DNA of 64,000 bases from Rhizobiales bacterium 62-47 (GCA_001899255.1 MKVX01000013.1:62001-126000); one strand, 5' to 3'; positions 1 through 8,595 are shown, counted from the first letter of the stretch. Notes: generated by a model not told the origin, from the sequence alone. Numbers and translations: made by a program.

Positions 1-49
1 AAACGATCAGCGGCGCATTGCCGCGCCGCACCGTCAGCCAGGATGTCAT
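1..49 (-). CDS. hutG: N-formylglutamate deformylase, N-terminal end only
   Basis: Only the first 16 codons are inside the window; the gene continues past position 1. The start codon ATG at 49-47 overlaps the hutI stop as ATGA, the usual sign of translational coupling. The readable peptide is [16 protein letters not shown], which matches the start of N-formylglutamate amidohydrolases (W-x-V-x-RG-x-APLIV before the PHTG segment). These enzymes release formate and glutamate from N-formylglutamate, the last step of the histidine route that uses HutF. The neighbouring hutI, hutF and hutC support the call. The short length is what limits confidence. Confidence 0.72.
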   Translation of the reverse strand, partial: MTSWLTVRRGNAPLIV

Positions 50-1248
50 GCCCCCCTCCAGACGCGTTGGAACAGCGGATTAAAGCCGATGCGATAGACC
101 AGTTCCGCCGGACGCTCGATGTCCCAGATGGCAAGATCGCACCACTTGCCGGTTTCCAGCGTACCGATGTCGTTGAGGCGTCCGAGCGCGCGCGCTGCCT
201 CGCGGGTCACACCGGCGATCAGTTCATCCACGGTCAGGCGAAACAGCGTCGCTCCCATGTTCATGGTGAGCAACAGCGACGTCAGCGGCGACGTGCCGGG
301 GTTGCAATCGGTCGCAACCGCAATCCGGACGCCATGGCGGCGGAACGCATCGACGGGCGGCAATTGCTTTTCGCGCAACATATAGAACGCGCCGGGCAAC
401 AGCACCGCGACCGTCCCGGCCTTGGCCATCGCGATGGCGCCGCCCTCATCGGTATATTCGAGGTGATCCGCCGACAGGGCGCCGTGCTCGGCGGCCAGCC
501 GTGCGCCGTGCAGGTTGGAGAGTTGATCCGCATGCAGCTTGACCGCCAGTCCCGCAGCCTTGGCGGCCTCGAAGACACGGGCGGTCTGCTCGGGTGAAAA
601 TGCGATGCCTTCACAGAAAGCGTCGACGGCGTCCGCCAGCTTTTCCCCGGCTATAGCCGGGATCATGGCGCAGATATCGGCGATGAATTGATCCTTGTCG
701 GTGTATTCGGGCGGCAGCGCGTGCGCACCGAGGAACGATGTCACCACATCAATTGGGCGTTCCTTGGCGAGCCGCCGCGCAGCACGAAGCACGCGCAATT
801 CACTGTCCCGATTAAGACCGTAGCCGGATTTGACCTCGATCGTGGTGACGCCTTCGGCGATCAGGTGATCGAGCCGCGGTAGCGACGCCCTGATAAGATC
901 GGCCTCGCTGGCGGCCCGGGTCGCCTTGACCGTGGAGAGGATGCCGCCACCGGCGCGGGCGATGTCTTCATAACTCGCGCCCGCCAGTCGCAACTCGAAC
1001 TCGTGTGCCCTGCTACCGCCATAAACCAGATGGGTGTGGCAATCGACCAGCCCGGGCGTCACCCAGCTGCCGTCGAGCCGCACTGTTTCCGCCGCGCTCC
1101 ATCCCACCGGCAGGTCGGATGCAGGCCCGACATAGGCGATGCGGCCATCCTTCGCGGCGATCGCACCGTCCTCAACGATCCCGAGCCCGGCCAGCGCAGG
1201 GTTGACCGTCACCAGCCGCGCATCCAGCCAAATCCTGTCGTACCGCAT
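46..1248 (-). CDS. hutI: Imidazolonepropionase
   Basis: The 400-residue protein has full family length. It hydrolyses 4-imidazolone-5-propionate to N-formimino-L-glutamate, the third step of histidine breakdown, in the cytoplasm. Amidohydrolase-fold metal ligands are visible: HTH at residues 71-73 in CHTHLVYGG, His239 in KLHADQLSN and Asp314 in [10 protein letters not shown]. The ATG at 1248 is preceded by GGGGA at a good distance, so this start is kept. It is divergent from hutF across a promoter region with two HutC-like operator copies, and its stop overlaps the hutG start. hutU and hutH are not visible and may lie left of the window. Confidence 0.96.
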   Translation of the reverse strand: MRYDRIWLDARLVTVNPALAGLGIVEDGAIAAKDGRIAYVGPASDLPVGWSAAETVRLDGSWVTPGLVDCHTHLVYGGSRAHEFELRLAGASYEDIARAGGGILSTVKATRAASEADLIRASLPRLDHLIAEGVTTIEVKSGYGLNRDSELRVLRAARRLAKERPIDVVTSFLGAHALPPEYTDKDQFIADICAMIPAIAGEKLADAVDAFCEGIAFSPEQTARVFEAAKAAGLAVKLHADQLSNLHGARLAAEHGALSADHLEYTDEGGAIAMAKAGTVAVLLPGAFYMLREKQLPPVDAFRRHGVRIAVATDCNPGTSPLTSLLLTMNMGATLFRLTVDELIAGVTREAARALGRLNDIGTLETGKWCDLAIWDIERPAELVYRIGFNPLFQRVWRGA

Positions 1249-1286
1249 CCAATTCCCCGCAACAGGCCTCTGCCGTCGATGGCAGA

Positions 1287-1306
1287 CAATTGTCTATACA
1301 TAATTG
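1287..1306. promoter_or_regulatory. Candidate HutC operator, copy 1
   Basis: This 20-bp site reads CAATTGTCTATACATAATTG. It is an imperfect inverted repeat, with CAATT...AATTG arms around a TGT-N4-ACA core, the form typical of HutC-subfamily GntR operators. An identical copy lies 32 bp further on, and hutC itself is two genes away. It sits about 40 bp upstream of the hutI start. Binding by HutC is inferred from context. Confidence 0.7.
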
Positions 1307-1318
1307 CCGAACGGCTTT

Positions 1319-1338
1319 CAATTGTCTATACATAATTG
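1319..1338. promoter_or_regulatory. Candidate HutC operator, copy 2
   Basis: This is an exact second copy of the 20-bp palindromic site at 1287-1306, ending 24 bp before the chosen hutF start. The 32-bp repeat period is about three DNA turns, so two HutC dimers could bind the same face. One copy probably serves each divergent arm (hutI-hutG and hutF-hutC). Confidence 0.7.
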
Positions 1339-1362
1339 ACCAGATCAGGGAGGCCGACCGGA

Positions 1363-2775
1363 ATGACGCGACTGCCAGCCACAGGTGCCATGAGCCCGCA
1401 GCATTCAGCCGGCGCGCGCTCACTGTTTCTCGACCATGCCTTCCTGCCCGACGGCTGGGCGCGCAACGTTCGCCTGACAATTGAAAGCGGTTGCATTTCG
1501 CACGTTGCTGCTGATGCCGAGCGTGGCGAAAGCGAGTACGTCAAGGGCATCGCCCTGCCGGGATTGCCAAATCTGCATTGTCACACATTCCAGCGCGGCA
1601 TGGCCGGACTCGCAGAGCGTCGCGGATCGGGCAACGACAGCTTCTGGACCTGGCGGGAGGTGATGTATCGCTTTCTTGATCGTCTGATGCCGGACGATGT
1701 CGAAGCGATTGCAGCCCACGCTTATGCCGAGATGCTCGAGCAGGGGTTCACATCGGTCGGTGAGTTCCACTATATCCATCACGGAATCGATGGATCGCCA
1801 TATGCCAATCTCGCGGAGATGGCGTCGCGAATCGTTGCAGCGGCTTCCGCGAGCGGCATCGGCCTGACGCTGCTTCCGGCGTTCTATGCTTATGGCGGTT
1901 TTGGCGCGGCGGCGGCGACCCCGGGCCAGCGGCGGTTCCTCAACGATCCCGACCGCTTTCTGAAGTTGGTCGCGCAGACGCGCGAAGCGGCATCACAGCT
2001 TCCGTCGGCGGCGGTCGGAATTGCGCCGCACTCGTTGCGTGCGGTGTCGCCGGAGACGTTGCGTGCTGTGGTCGATGCAACGGCCGCAGCGCCGATCCAT
2101 ATCCACGTCGCCGAGCAGACCAAGGAGGTCGAGGACTGCATTGCGTGGTCCGGCCGTCGTCCCGTCGAATGGCTGCTGGACAATATGCCGGTGGACGCAC
2201 GATGGTGCCTGATCCATGCAACGCACATGACCTCCGCTGAAACCCAACGGCTTGCGGCTTCGGGGGCGGTAGCTGGACTTTGTCCGATCACGGAAGCATC
2301 GCTCGGCGACGGCATTTTCAACGGCCCGGAATTTCTTGCAGCCGGCGGTCAGTTTGGCGTGGGGTCGGACTCCAACATCGAGATCGACGCTGCCGGCGAA
2401 TTGCGGCTCCTCGAATACAGCCAGCGCCTCGGTCGCCGTGCGCGTAATGTGATGACGACGCTTGCTGGCGAATCGACCGGCCGGCGGCTATTCACTGCGG
2501 CGTTGGCTGGCGGTGCCAAGGCGCTCGGTCGCCCGATCGGTGCAATCGCTGCAGGCCATCGCGCCGACATCGTTCTGCTCGATGCCGATCATACGAGCTT
2601 TGCGACGGTCGATCGCGATCATTGGCTGGATTCATGGATTTTCGTTCCTGGTCGTCCGTCGATAACGACTGTGCTGGTGGGCGGAGAGACGGTTGTCCGC
2701 GATGGGTGTCATCTGCACAGCGAGGCGATCACGGCGCGGTATCGGGCGACGCTTAGGAGACTTGTCGATGCCTGA
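1363..2775 (+). CDS. hutF: Formimidoylglutamate deiminase
   Basis: The 470-residue protein is an amidohydrolase that converts N-formimino-L-glutamate to N-formyl-L-glutamate and ammonia. It marks the five-step histidine pathway, which continues with HutG. Metal-site residues are visible: His72 and His74 in NLHCHTFQRG, His246 and His248 in PIHIHVAEQ, and Asp336 in GVGSDSNIE. I chose the ATG at 1363 because GGGAGG lies about 9 bases upstream; an ATG at 1390 would give a protein nine residues shorter. The gene overlaps hutC by 8 bases, so the two are almost certainly co-transcribed. Confidence 0.94.
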   Translation: MTRLPATGAMSPQHSAGARSLFLDHAFLPDGWARNVRLTIESGCISHVAADAERGESEYVKGIALPGLPNLHCHTFQRGMAGLAERRGSGNDSFWTWREVMYRFLDRLMPDDVEAIAAHAYAEMLEQGFTSVGEFHYIHHGIDGSPYANLAEMASRIVAAASASGIGLTLLPAFYAYGGFGAAAATPGQRRFLNDPDRFLKLVAQTREAASQLPSAAVGIAPHSLRAVSPETLRAVVDATAAAPIHIHVAEQTKEVEDCIAWSGRRPVEWLLDNMPVDARWCLIHATHMTSAETQRLAASGAVAGLCPITEASLGDGIFNGPEFLAAGGQFGVGSDSNIEIDAAGELRLLEYSQRLGRRARNVMTTLAGESTGRRLFTAALAGGAKALGRPIGAIAAGHRADIVLLDADHTSFATVDRDHWLDSWIFVPGRPSITTVLVGGETVVRDGCHLHSEAITARYRATLRRLVDA

Positions 2776-3520
2776 TATTCGGAGATTGCGGCGGACGAGT
2801 CCGCGAACCAACGGCGTGGCGCGCTATACCGAAATCCAACGTGCACTTGAGACCGCGATTTTTTCGGGAGACTGGCCGCCGGGCACCCGCGTGCCTTCAG
2901 AGCAGGAATTGCTGAAGCGCTATCGCTGCTCACGCATGACGGTCAACAAGGCATTGAGTGCGCTCGCTGCTTCGGGGCTGGTCGTTCGTCGCCGCCGTTC
3001 CGGCAGCTTTGTCGCGCAGCGTCAAGGCGAGAAGAACGTTCTGCAGATTCACGACATCGAAGAGGAAATTCAGCGTGAGGGGAAATCCTACCGCGTCAAG
3101 CTGGTATCGCGCAGCGAACGCAAGGCGACCAAGCGAGATGCCGCGCGCCTAGATGTGCCGGTGTCCACGCGCATACTGGCGCTGACTTGCGTGCATTATG
3201 GCGAAGAACGCCCGCTGGTCGCGGAGGATCGATTAATCAACCTCGATGCGGTGCCATCGGCGACGGAAGTGGACTTCAACGAAACGTCACCGGGAAACTG
3301 GTTGTTGAAGCAGGTGCCGTGGAGCGAGGCCGAACATCATATCCGGGCAGTCAATGCCAGTGAGGATATCGCGGAACATCTCGAGATCACCGAAGGCGAA
3401 GCCTGTCTCGTTGTGGAGAGAAGGACGCGGCATGGTGGGCGCTCCATTACTCACGTCGTGCTGTCATATCCCGGCGACGGGTATCAACTCGTCGCGCGCT
3501 TCAGTCCGTCGCAGGGGTGA
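2768..3520 (+). CDS. hutC: Histidine-utilisation repressor, GntR/HutC family
   Basis: The 250-residue regulator has an N-terminal winged helix-turn-helix at about residues 20-88, with the GntR signature PSEQELLKRY then SRMTVNKAL. A UTRA ligand domain follows at about 95-240. In characterised systems HutC represses hut genes and releases DNA on binding urocanate. The start at 2768 overlaps the end of hutF by 8 bases and has AGGAGA about 8 bases upstream; a longer in-frame reading from 2693 lies inside hutF and is rejected. The likely targets are the two identical palindromes at 1287 and 1319. Placement at the end of the hutF arm implies autoregulation. Confidence 0.92.
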   Translation: MPDIRRLRRTSPRTNGVARYTEIQRALETAIFSGDWPPGTRVPSEQELLKRYRCSRMTVNKALSALAASGLVVRRRRSGSFVAQRQGEKNVLQIHDIEEEIQREGKSYRVKLVSRSERKATKRDAARLDVPVSTRILALTCVHYGEERPLVAEDRLINLDAVPSATEVDFNETSPGNWLLKQVPWSEAEHHIRAVNASEDIAEHLEITEGEACLVVERRTRHGGRSITHVVLSYPGDGYQLVARFSPSQG

Positions 3521-3652
3521 AGATCACGTCGTTCATAGATTGCCGCGATAGCGGATCGAGAACGCGATTCCCGTTTCCTGGAATTGGCATCCTGCGTGTA
3601 CTTGTAGGCCGATAGCAGTTATCCGTCCGCGTGTCTGGTTCAGACGAATGAG

Positions 3653-4417
3653 ATGACCTCGGCCATTTCGATGCCGGCCGGCGACTTCTTTATCGGGCCG
3701 ATGGTGTTCGGGAAGGTTGGGAGTACCGGGGCGTTTCGCGCCGTGGACAACCTCAACCTGGCGGTCCGTCCGGGCCAGATGTTGGCGCTGCTTGGCAAGA
3801 CCGGTTGCGGGAACTCGACCATCTTCAACATGGTCGCCGGCCTCACCGAACCGTCGGAGGGGACGGTGCGGGTCGATGGCCGCGATCCGTTCGCCGAGTT
3901 CGGTTCGCTTCGTGGCAAGATGGCCATCGTGTTTCAGGGCGACCGCCTGCTGCCTTGGCGCAGTGCTATCGCCAACGTCGAATTCGGGCTGGAGTTGCTT
4001 GGCGTCGCGCCTGCCGAGCGGCGGGCCACTGCGCAACTGTGGTTGTCCAAGCTGGGTTTAGGTGGTCACGAGCAGGATTTTCTGCACGCACTCTCGGGCG
4101 GCATGAGCCAGCGTGTTTCCATCGCGCGTGCATTTGCGACCAACGCCAGCATCCTGCTCTGCGATGAGCCGTTTTCGGCGCTGGATGAAGCGACAGCAGG
4201 CAAGCTTTGTGCGGAGTTCGTGCGGCTGGTGAAGGAAAACGGCAAGACCGCCATTCTCATCACGCACTCGATCAGCGAGGCTCTTGAGATCGGCGATCGG
4301 ATCTTCGTGCTGAAACGTCCCGCAGAGATCGCGTATGATGTGAGCTTCAACAGCGAAACGAGCACAGAAGAACGCGGCAAGATCCGGGCGCGGATCGGCG
4401 AGGTGCTCGCCTGCTAA
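3653..4417 (+). CDS. Orphan ABC ATPase of the nitrate/sulfonate/taurine type with altered Walker A
   Basis: The 254-residue protein has the layout of SsuB/TauB/NrtD-type ATPases: Q-loop in VFQGDRLLPW, signature LSGGMSQR, Walker B ILLCDEPFSALD and H-loop LITHS. The Walker A reads GKTGCGNS at residues 48-55, so the nucleotide-binding lysine is replaced by Asn54 (codon AAC at 3812-3814). That change normally abolishes ATP hydrolysis. No permease or binding-protein gene adjoins it, although import ATPases of this type work with both. It follows hutC by 132 bases, so it may be a relic of a histidine or urocanate importer. Either it is decaying, or it relies on another partner. Confidence 0.85.
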   Translation: MTSAISMPAGDFFIGPMVFGKVGSTGAFRAVDNLNLAVRPGQMLALLGKTGCGNSTIFNMVAGLTEPSEGTVRVDGRDPFAEFGSLRGKMAIVFQGDRLLPWRSAIANVEFGLELLGVAPAERRATAQLWLSKLGLGGHEQDFLHALSGGMSQRVSIARAFATNASILLCDEPFSALDEATAGKLCAEFVRLVKENGKTAILITHSISEALEIGDRIFVLKRPAEIAYDVSFNSETSTEERGKIRARIGEVLAC

Positions 4418-4447
4418 GCTGCAGGCCGCCGAACAACGAGCAGCTTC

Positions 4448-5551
4448 CTAGGTGACGGAGCGCGGGCCCAGCGAACCGAAAGCGTCGGGGTCGTAGGCCA
4501 GCTTGTATTGCATATCGGCAGCAAGGATCGGCTGCTTGCAACGGTCGCAAATGACCGATGCATGGAAGTCGTGCCCGCAGGTGTTATGCCTGAGCAGGAG
4601 CGGTGGCTTACCCTTAGAAAGCCAGCGGTCGCCCCATTGCAACATGACGATGAACGGCCCGTAGAGGTCGCGTCCCATGTCGGTGAGGAGATATTCGTAG
4701 CGGTCGGGTGAGCTCTGATATTGCCTGCGGTGGAAGACACCGCTCGCGACGAGGCGGGAGAGCCGATCGGTCAGGATATTCGGCGCAATTGCCAGTTCGG
4801 TCAGGATTTGATCGTAGCGTCGTTTGCCGAAGAAGGCCTCGCGCACGACCATGAAGCTCCATTTGTCGCCGATGATCTGCAGCGCGCGCGAGACCGAACT
4901 CGGGCGCCCAAGCAGGAAGCGGTTTCCGTCAGAGGCCCGCCGGGTATTGCGGCCGGCCTTTGCGGCGTGGCGGCCGGCGCCGGGTCCGTCGCGGTAAGTC
5001 ACGTCCCGCGCCGTGACGCTTTCGCCGCAATGAGAGCACGCCACCAAAGGATGGCTGTCGCAGCCGCAACTCATGTGAACCAGCGTCAAGGGCGCCGGTC
5101 TTTTATCGGCAAGCCAGCGATCGCCGAATTGCATCAAGGCGACGAAGCTTGGGTACAGATCGAACCCCATCTTCGACAGCCGATATTCCTTGCGTTGCGA
5201 TGAGGCGGTCGCAGCCTGACGAAAGATCGCGAGCTGCGTCAGCTTCTTCAAACGATCCGTGAGCGTCGCGCGCGGAATGCCGAGCGCTGACCGGAATGCT
5301 TCGAATGTGCGTGTGCCGAAGAACGCTTCGCGAATGATCAGAAATGCCCAGGCGTCGGAAACGATGTCGAGGGTTCGCGCGACCGAACAATTCCTCTCGT
5401 GCCGCGCGCTGCTCGACCGGGCCTTCGTCGGCAGCGGAGTCGGTCTGGATGGAAGGTTCGCGGTCCGTGCTTTGTTGGTGGCGGGCATCTTTTTGTTCTT
5501 GTTGCAAGCGAGGGATTCGGGGCCGTTTCGAGAGGTGCGCTCGTTTAACAC
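4448..5551 (-). CDS. Tandem-duplicated HxlR-family transcriptional regulator
   Basis: The 367-residue protein (from a GTG at 5551) contains two complete HxlR units; family members usually have one of about 100-150 residues. Unit 1 winged helix spans about 54-150 and unit 2 about 218-313, each with the REAFFG segment and a TDRL recognition region. Each is followed by a small Cys/His cluster of equal spacing: C162-x-C164-x7-C172-x2-C175 and C325-x-H327-x7-C335-x2-C338, which look like metal sites. An ATG at 5488 is an alternative start that removes 21 low-complexity residues; neither start has a strong ribosome-binding site. It is divergent from the catabolic operon and is its likely regulator. 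Confidence 0.85.
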   Translation of the reverse strand: MLNERTSRNGPESLACNKNKKMPATNKARTANLPSRPTPLPTKARSSSARHERNCSVARTLDIVSDAWAFLIIREAFFGTRTFEAFRSALGIPRATLTDRLKKLTQLAIFRQAATASSQRKEYRLSKMGFDLYPSFVALMQFGDRWLADKRPAPLTLVHMSCGCDSHPLVACSHCGESVTARDVTYRDGPGAGRHAAKAGRNTRRASDGNRFLLGRPSSVSRALQIIGDKWSFMVVREAFFGKRRYDQILTELAIAPNILTDRLSRLVASGVFHRRQYQSSPDRYEYLLTDMGRDLYGPFIVMLQWGDRWLSKGKPPLLLRHNTCGHDFHASVICDRCKQPILAADMQYKLAYDPDAFGSLGPRSVT

Positions 5552-5580
5552 ATCATCGCGATTGACTCCCAGGAAATTTA

Positions 5581-5623
5581 AGTCTAGTTATGCATGTAAC
5601 AAAAGTCTAGATATGCTAGTAAC
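5581..5623. promoter_or_regulatory. Tandem 20-bp direct repeat, candidate operator of the double HxlR regulator
   Basis: Two copies of a 20-bp element (5581-5600 and 5604-5623, period 23) differ at only three positions. Each contains AGTCTAG, TATGC and GTAAC blocks, and the first copy also has GTTA...TAAC inverted ends. The pair lies in the divergent gap between the HxlR gene and the binding-protein gene, 45-87 bases before the latter's start. A doubled site next to a doubled HxlR protein suggests one operator half per unit. Binding itself is inferred. Confidence 0.6.
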
Positions 5624-5667
5624 AAGCCGGAGCGAACCGGGTTCAGATAGTTCCAGGAGGAATGGAT

Positions 5668-6894
5668 ATGACGGCCGGAATACAGAAAACTCTGATCGCC
5701 GCAGCTGCGGCGGCTCTCTTTGGCGGCACCGCAGTGGCACAGACCGCCGCGGTTTCTGATGATGTCGTCAAGATTGGCGTGCTGACCGATATGTCCGGCC
5801 AATTCTCGCACGAATCCGGTGAAGGCGCGGTCACGGCGGTCAAGATGGCCGTCGAGGATTTCGGCGGCAAGGTGCTGGGCAAGCCTATCGAAGTTGTGGT
5901 TGCCGATCATCAAAACAAGCCCGATGTGGCTTCGACGCTGGCGCGCAAATGGTTCGATGTCGAGAAGGTCGACATGATCGCCAACCTGATCAACTCGTCG
6001 ATCGCGCTGAGTGTTTCCCAGCTTGCGAAAGAGAAAGATCGTATCGCCATCGTCAATGGCTCCGGTTCGTCGCGCCTGACCAACGACGCCTGCACACCGA
6101 ACAGCATCCACTATGCGTATGACACCTACGCTCTCGCCAAAGGGACTGGCGCGGCGATGCTGAAGGCTGGTGAGAAGAGCTGGTACTTCCTCACGGCCGA
6201 CTACGCGTTCGGACATGCGCTGGAGGCCGACACCAGCGCTATCGTCAAGTCGCTCGGCGGCGAGGTCGTCGGTGCAACGCGTTATCCGCCGGAAACCTTC
6301 GACCAATCGTCGTTTCTGCTGAAGGCGCAGGCGTCGAAAGCCAAGGTGGTGGCGCTGGCCGGTTCGGGAACGGTGCTGGTGAATGCCGTCAAGTCGGCGC
6401 AGGAATTCGGTATCCGCAAAGGCGGGCAGGAACTGGCGGGATTGTTGGTCTGGATCACCGACATCAAGAGCATGGGACTCGATCTTGCACAGGGCCTCGT
6501 GTTGACCAATGCCTTCTACTGGGATCGCGACGACGAGACGCGCGCATGGTCGAAGCGTTTCTATGAGCGGATGAAGCGGATGCCGCATATGGGCGATGCC
6601 GGCGACTATTCGTCGACCATGCATTATCTGAAGGCCATCAAGGCCGCCGGTACGGACGATGCGAAGGCGGTGATGAGCAAGATGCGCGAACTGCCGGTCA
6701 ACGACTTCTTCGCCAAGAATGGCAAGATCCGCGACGACGGGCGCATGGTGCACGATATGTACGTCTACGAAGTCAAGAAGCCGTCCGAGTCGAAGGGCGA
6801 ATGGGACTACTACAAGCTGCGTGAAGTGATCCCGGGCGATCAGGCTTTCCGCCCGCTCAAGGATAGCGCCTGCCCATTGGTCAAGAAGGGTTGA
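5668..6894 (+). CDS. Periplasmic substrate-binding protein, branched-chain amino acid/aromatic acid type
   Basis: The 408-residue protein is a Peripla_BP_6 family binding protein. An N-terminal secretion signal (about residues 1-24, ending AVAQ) precedes the mature start. The segment KIGVLTDMSGQFS is the family's first strand. I chose the ATG at 5668 because AGGAGG at 5655-5660 lies 7 bases upstream; an ATG at 5662 is too close to it. It is the first gene of the catabolic operon. No permease or ATPase for this transporter class is present in the window, so it must share a transporter encoded elsewhere or act in sensing. Related proteins in Rhodopseudomonas bind aromatic acids; the ligand here is unknown. 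Confidence 0.9.
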   Translation: MTAGIQKTLIAAAAAALFGGTAVAQTAAVSDDVVKIGVLTDMSGQFSHESGEGAVTAVKMAVEDFGGKVLGKPIEVVVADHQNKPDVASTLARKWFDVEKVDMIANLINSSIALSVSQLAKEKDRIAIVNGSGSSRLTNDACTPNSIHYAYDTYALAKGTGAAMLKAGEKSWYFLTADYAFGHALEADTSAIVKSLGGEVVGATRYPPETFDQSSFLLKAQASKAKVVALAGSGTVLVNAVKSAQEFGIRKGGQELAGLLVWITDIKSMGLDLAQGLVLTNAFYWDRDDETRAWSKRFYERMKRMPHMGDAGDYSSTMHYLKAIKAAGTDDAKAVMSKMRELPVNDFFAKNGKIRDDGRMVHDMYVYEVKKPSESKGEWDYYKLREVIPGDQAFRPLKDSACPLVKKG

Positions 6895-6905
6895 TGTCGG
6901 CGCAT

Positions 6906-6929
6906 CGGAGGATTTTCCAAAGTCCTCCG
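6906..6929 (+). other. Intercistronic stem-loop after the binding-protein gene
   Basis: CGGAGGA (6906-6912) pairs perfectly with TCCTCCG (6923-6929) around a 10-base loop. It starts 12 bases after the stop codon and has no T-run, so it is not a classical terminator. Stem-loops in this position often protect the upstream binding-protein mRNA and lower expression of downstream enzymes. Confidence 0.5.
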
Positions 6930-6989
6930 ACGCGGCGCCAAGAGGTGTGCTCACCGCACGGTCGTGGGCACGAAGCGAAGGCTTTCGAG

Positions 6990-8561
6990 ATGGATCAGAA
7001 ATTTGTTTCGGGTGGCGACGTGGTGCCTACGGGTAACGCGATCAGCTCGGGGGCCGAATATATCAACAGCTTGAGAGGGCGAAATCTGAAGGTCTATCTG
7101 ATGGGCGAATTGGTCGCCGAGCCGGTGGACCATCCGATCATCAGGCCTTCGATCAACGCGGTCGCGGAAACCTATGACCTTGCGCTGAGCAATCCGGAGC
7201 TTGCCTCGACCACGTCGCCGCTGACCGGCGAGCGAATCAATCGCTTCCTCCATATTGCGACGAGCCAGGCCGATCTCGTGATGCAAAACAAGATGCAGCG
7301 CCGTCTTGGGCAGATCACAGGGACCTGCTTCCAGCGCTGCGTCGGCATGGACGCTTTGAATTCGCTGCATTCGGTGACTTTCGACATCGATCGCAAATGC
7401 GGTACCGACTATCACAGTCGCTTCAACGCATTCCTCAGGCGGATGCAGCAATCGAATCTGGTCATCGGTGGTGCCATGACCGATGTGAAAGGGGATCGCG
7501 GCAAGTCTCCATCACAGCAGGTAGATCCGGATCTGTTTGTTCATGTCACGCGTCGTACGCCGCAGGGGATCTATGTCAGCGGCGCAAAGGCGCATCAGAC
7601 CGGATGTCTGAATTCGCATTGGCTCATCATCATGCCAACCATGCGGCTCGATGCGGCGGACAAGGACTACGCCATCGTCGGTGCGCTGCCGGTAAATGCG
7701 AACGGCATCACTTACATTTACGGCCGGCAATCATGCGACAGCCGGAGTGCCGAAGCTGGCGATATCGACGCAGGCAATGCGCGGTTCTCGGGTCAGGAAG
7801 CGATGATCGTGCTCGAGGACGTGTTCATCCCGAACGAGCACGTCTTCATGGACGGCGAGGTCGAGTTTGCCGCCGATCTGGTCGAGCGATTTACCTGTTA
7901 TCACCGCCGCAGTTACGTTTGTAAGACCGGTGTCGGCGATGTTTTGATCGGTGCCGCGGCGACTATTGCCGATTATAACGGCGTCGAGCGAGCCTCCCAC
8001 GTGCGCGACAAGCTGGTCGAAATGACCCACCTCAATGAAACGATCTATGGGGCGGGCATCGCCGCAAGCCATCAAGGCACCGAGACGAGTTCTGGCGCCT
8101 ATCTTCCTGACGAAATGCTTGCCAATGTGTGCAAGCATCACGTCACGCGATTGCCCTACGAGATTGGCCGGCTGGCCCAGGATCTCGCCGGCGGGTTGAT
8201 GGTGACGCTGCCGTCGGAGCGCGATCTGCGGCACGAAACGATTGGGCCGTTGATCGAGAAGTATCTGAAGGGGCGCTCCGACATCGCCACCGAGGACAGG
8301 ATCAGAATTCTGCGTCTGGTCGAGAACATGACGCTCGGTCGAAACGCCGTTGGCTATCTGACGGAATCCATGCACGGCGCAGGATCGCCGCAGGCGCAGC
8401 GGATTCAGATCGCTCGGGCAATGCAGATTGAATACAAGAAGGAGCTGGCCAAGACGCTCGCGGGGATCGATTGTGCTGCGCGCGACGAGATCGCAGACGA
8501 CCTTTCGTCCTATATGGCGCGGGTATTTAGACCCGTCGAAAATGTAGGTCGGTCGACATGA
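6990..8561 (+). CDS. 4-hydroxybutyryl-CoA dehydratase-family flavoprotein (HpaB superfamily)
   Basis: The 523-residue protein belongs to the 4-hydroxyphenylacetate 3-hydroxylase / 4-hydroxybutyryl-CoA dehydratase superfamily. Cysteines C113-x3-C117 in GTCFQRC, then His305 and Cys311 in YHRRSYVC, match the positions of the four [4Fe-4S] ligands of the clostridial dehydratase (C99, C103, H292, C299 as I recall them). Plain FADH2 monooxygenases of the superfamily lack these. The His-to-Cys spacing is one residue shorter than in that enzyme. The segment ESMHGAGSPQAQ near residue 460 also fits the dehydratase branch. The ATG at 6990 is preferred; an upstream in-frame extension lies in the leader. 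A radical dehydration or isomerisation of a hydroxyacyl-CoA is inferred. Confidence 0.8.
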   Translation: MDQKFVSGGDVVPTGNAISSGAEYINSLRGRNLKVYLMGELVAEPVDHPIIRPSINAVAETYDLALSNPELASTTSPLTGERINRFLHIATSQADLVMQNKMQRRLGQITGTCFQRCVGMDALNSLHSVTFDIDRKCGTDYHSRFNAFLRRMQQSNLVIGGAMTDVKGDRGKSPSQQVDPDLFVHVTRRTPQGIYVSGAKAHQTGCLNSHWLIIMPTMRLDAADKDYAIVGALPVNANGITYIYGRQSCDSRSAEAGDIDAGNARFSGQEAMIVLEDVFIPNEHVFMDGEVEFAADLVERFTCYHRRSYVCKTGVGDVLIGAAATIADYNGVERASHVRDKLVEMTHLNETIYGAGIAASHQGTETSSGAYLPDEMLANVCKHHVTRLPYEIGRLAQDLAGGLMVTLPSERDLRHETIGPLIEKYLKGRSDIATEDRIRILRLVENMTLGRNAVGYLTESMHGAGSPQAQRIQIARAMQIEYKKELAKTLAGIDCAARDEIADDLSSYMARVFRPVENVGRST

Positions 8562-8595
8562 ACTTACCAGCATTGGCAAGCCGTGGAGTTCTGCG

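Noticed and set aside
6990-8561. 4-hydroxyphenylacetate 3-monooxygenase (HpaB)
   Set aside because: Iron-sulfur ligand cysteines are present and no HpaC flavin reductase gene is near. The dehydratase branch fits better, though not proven.
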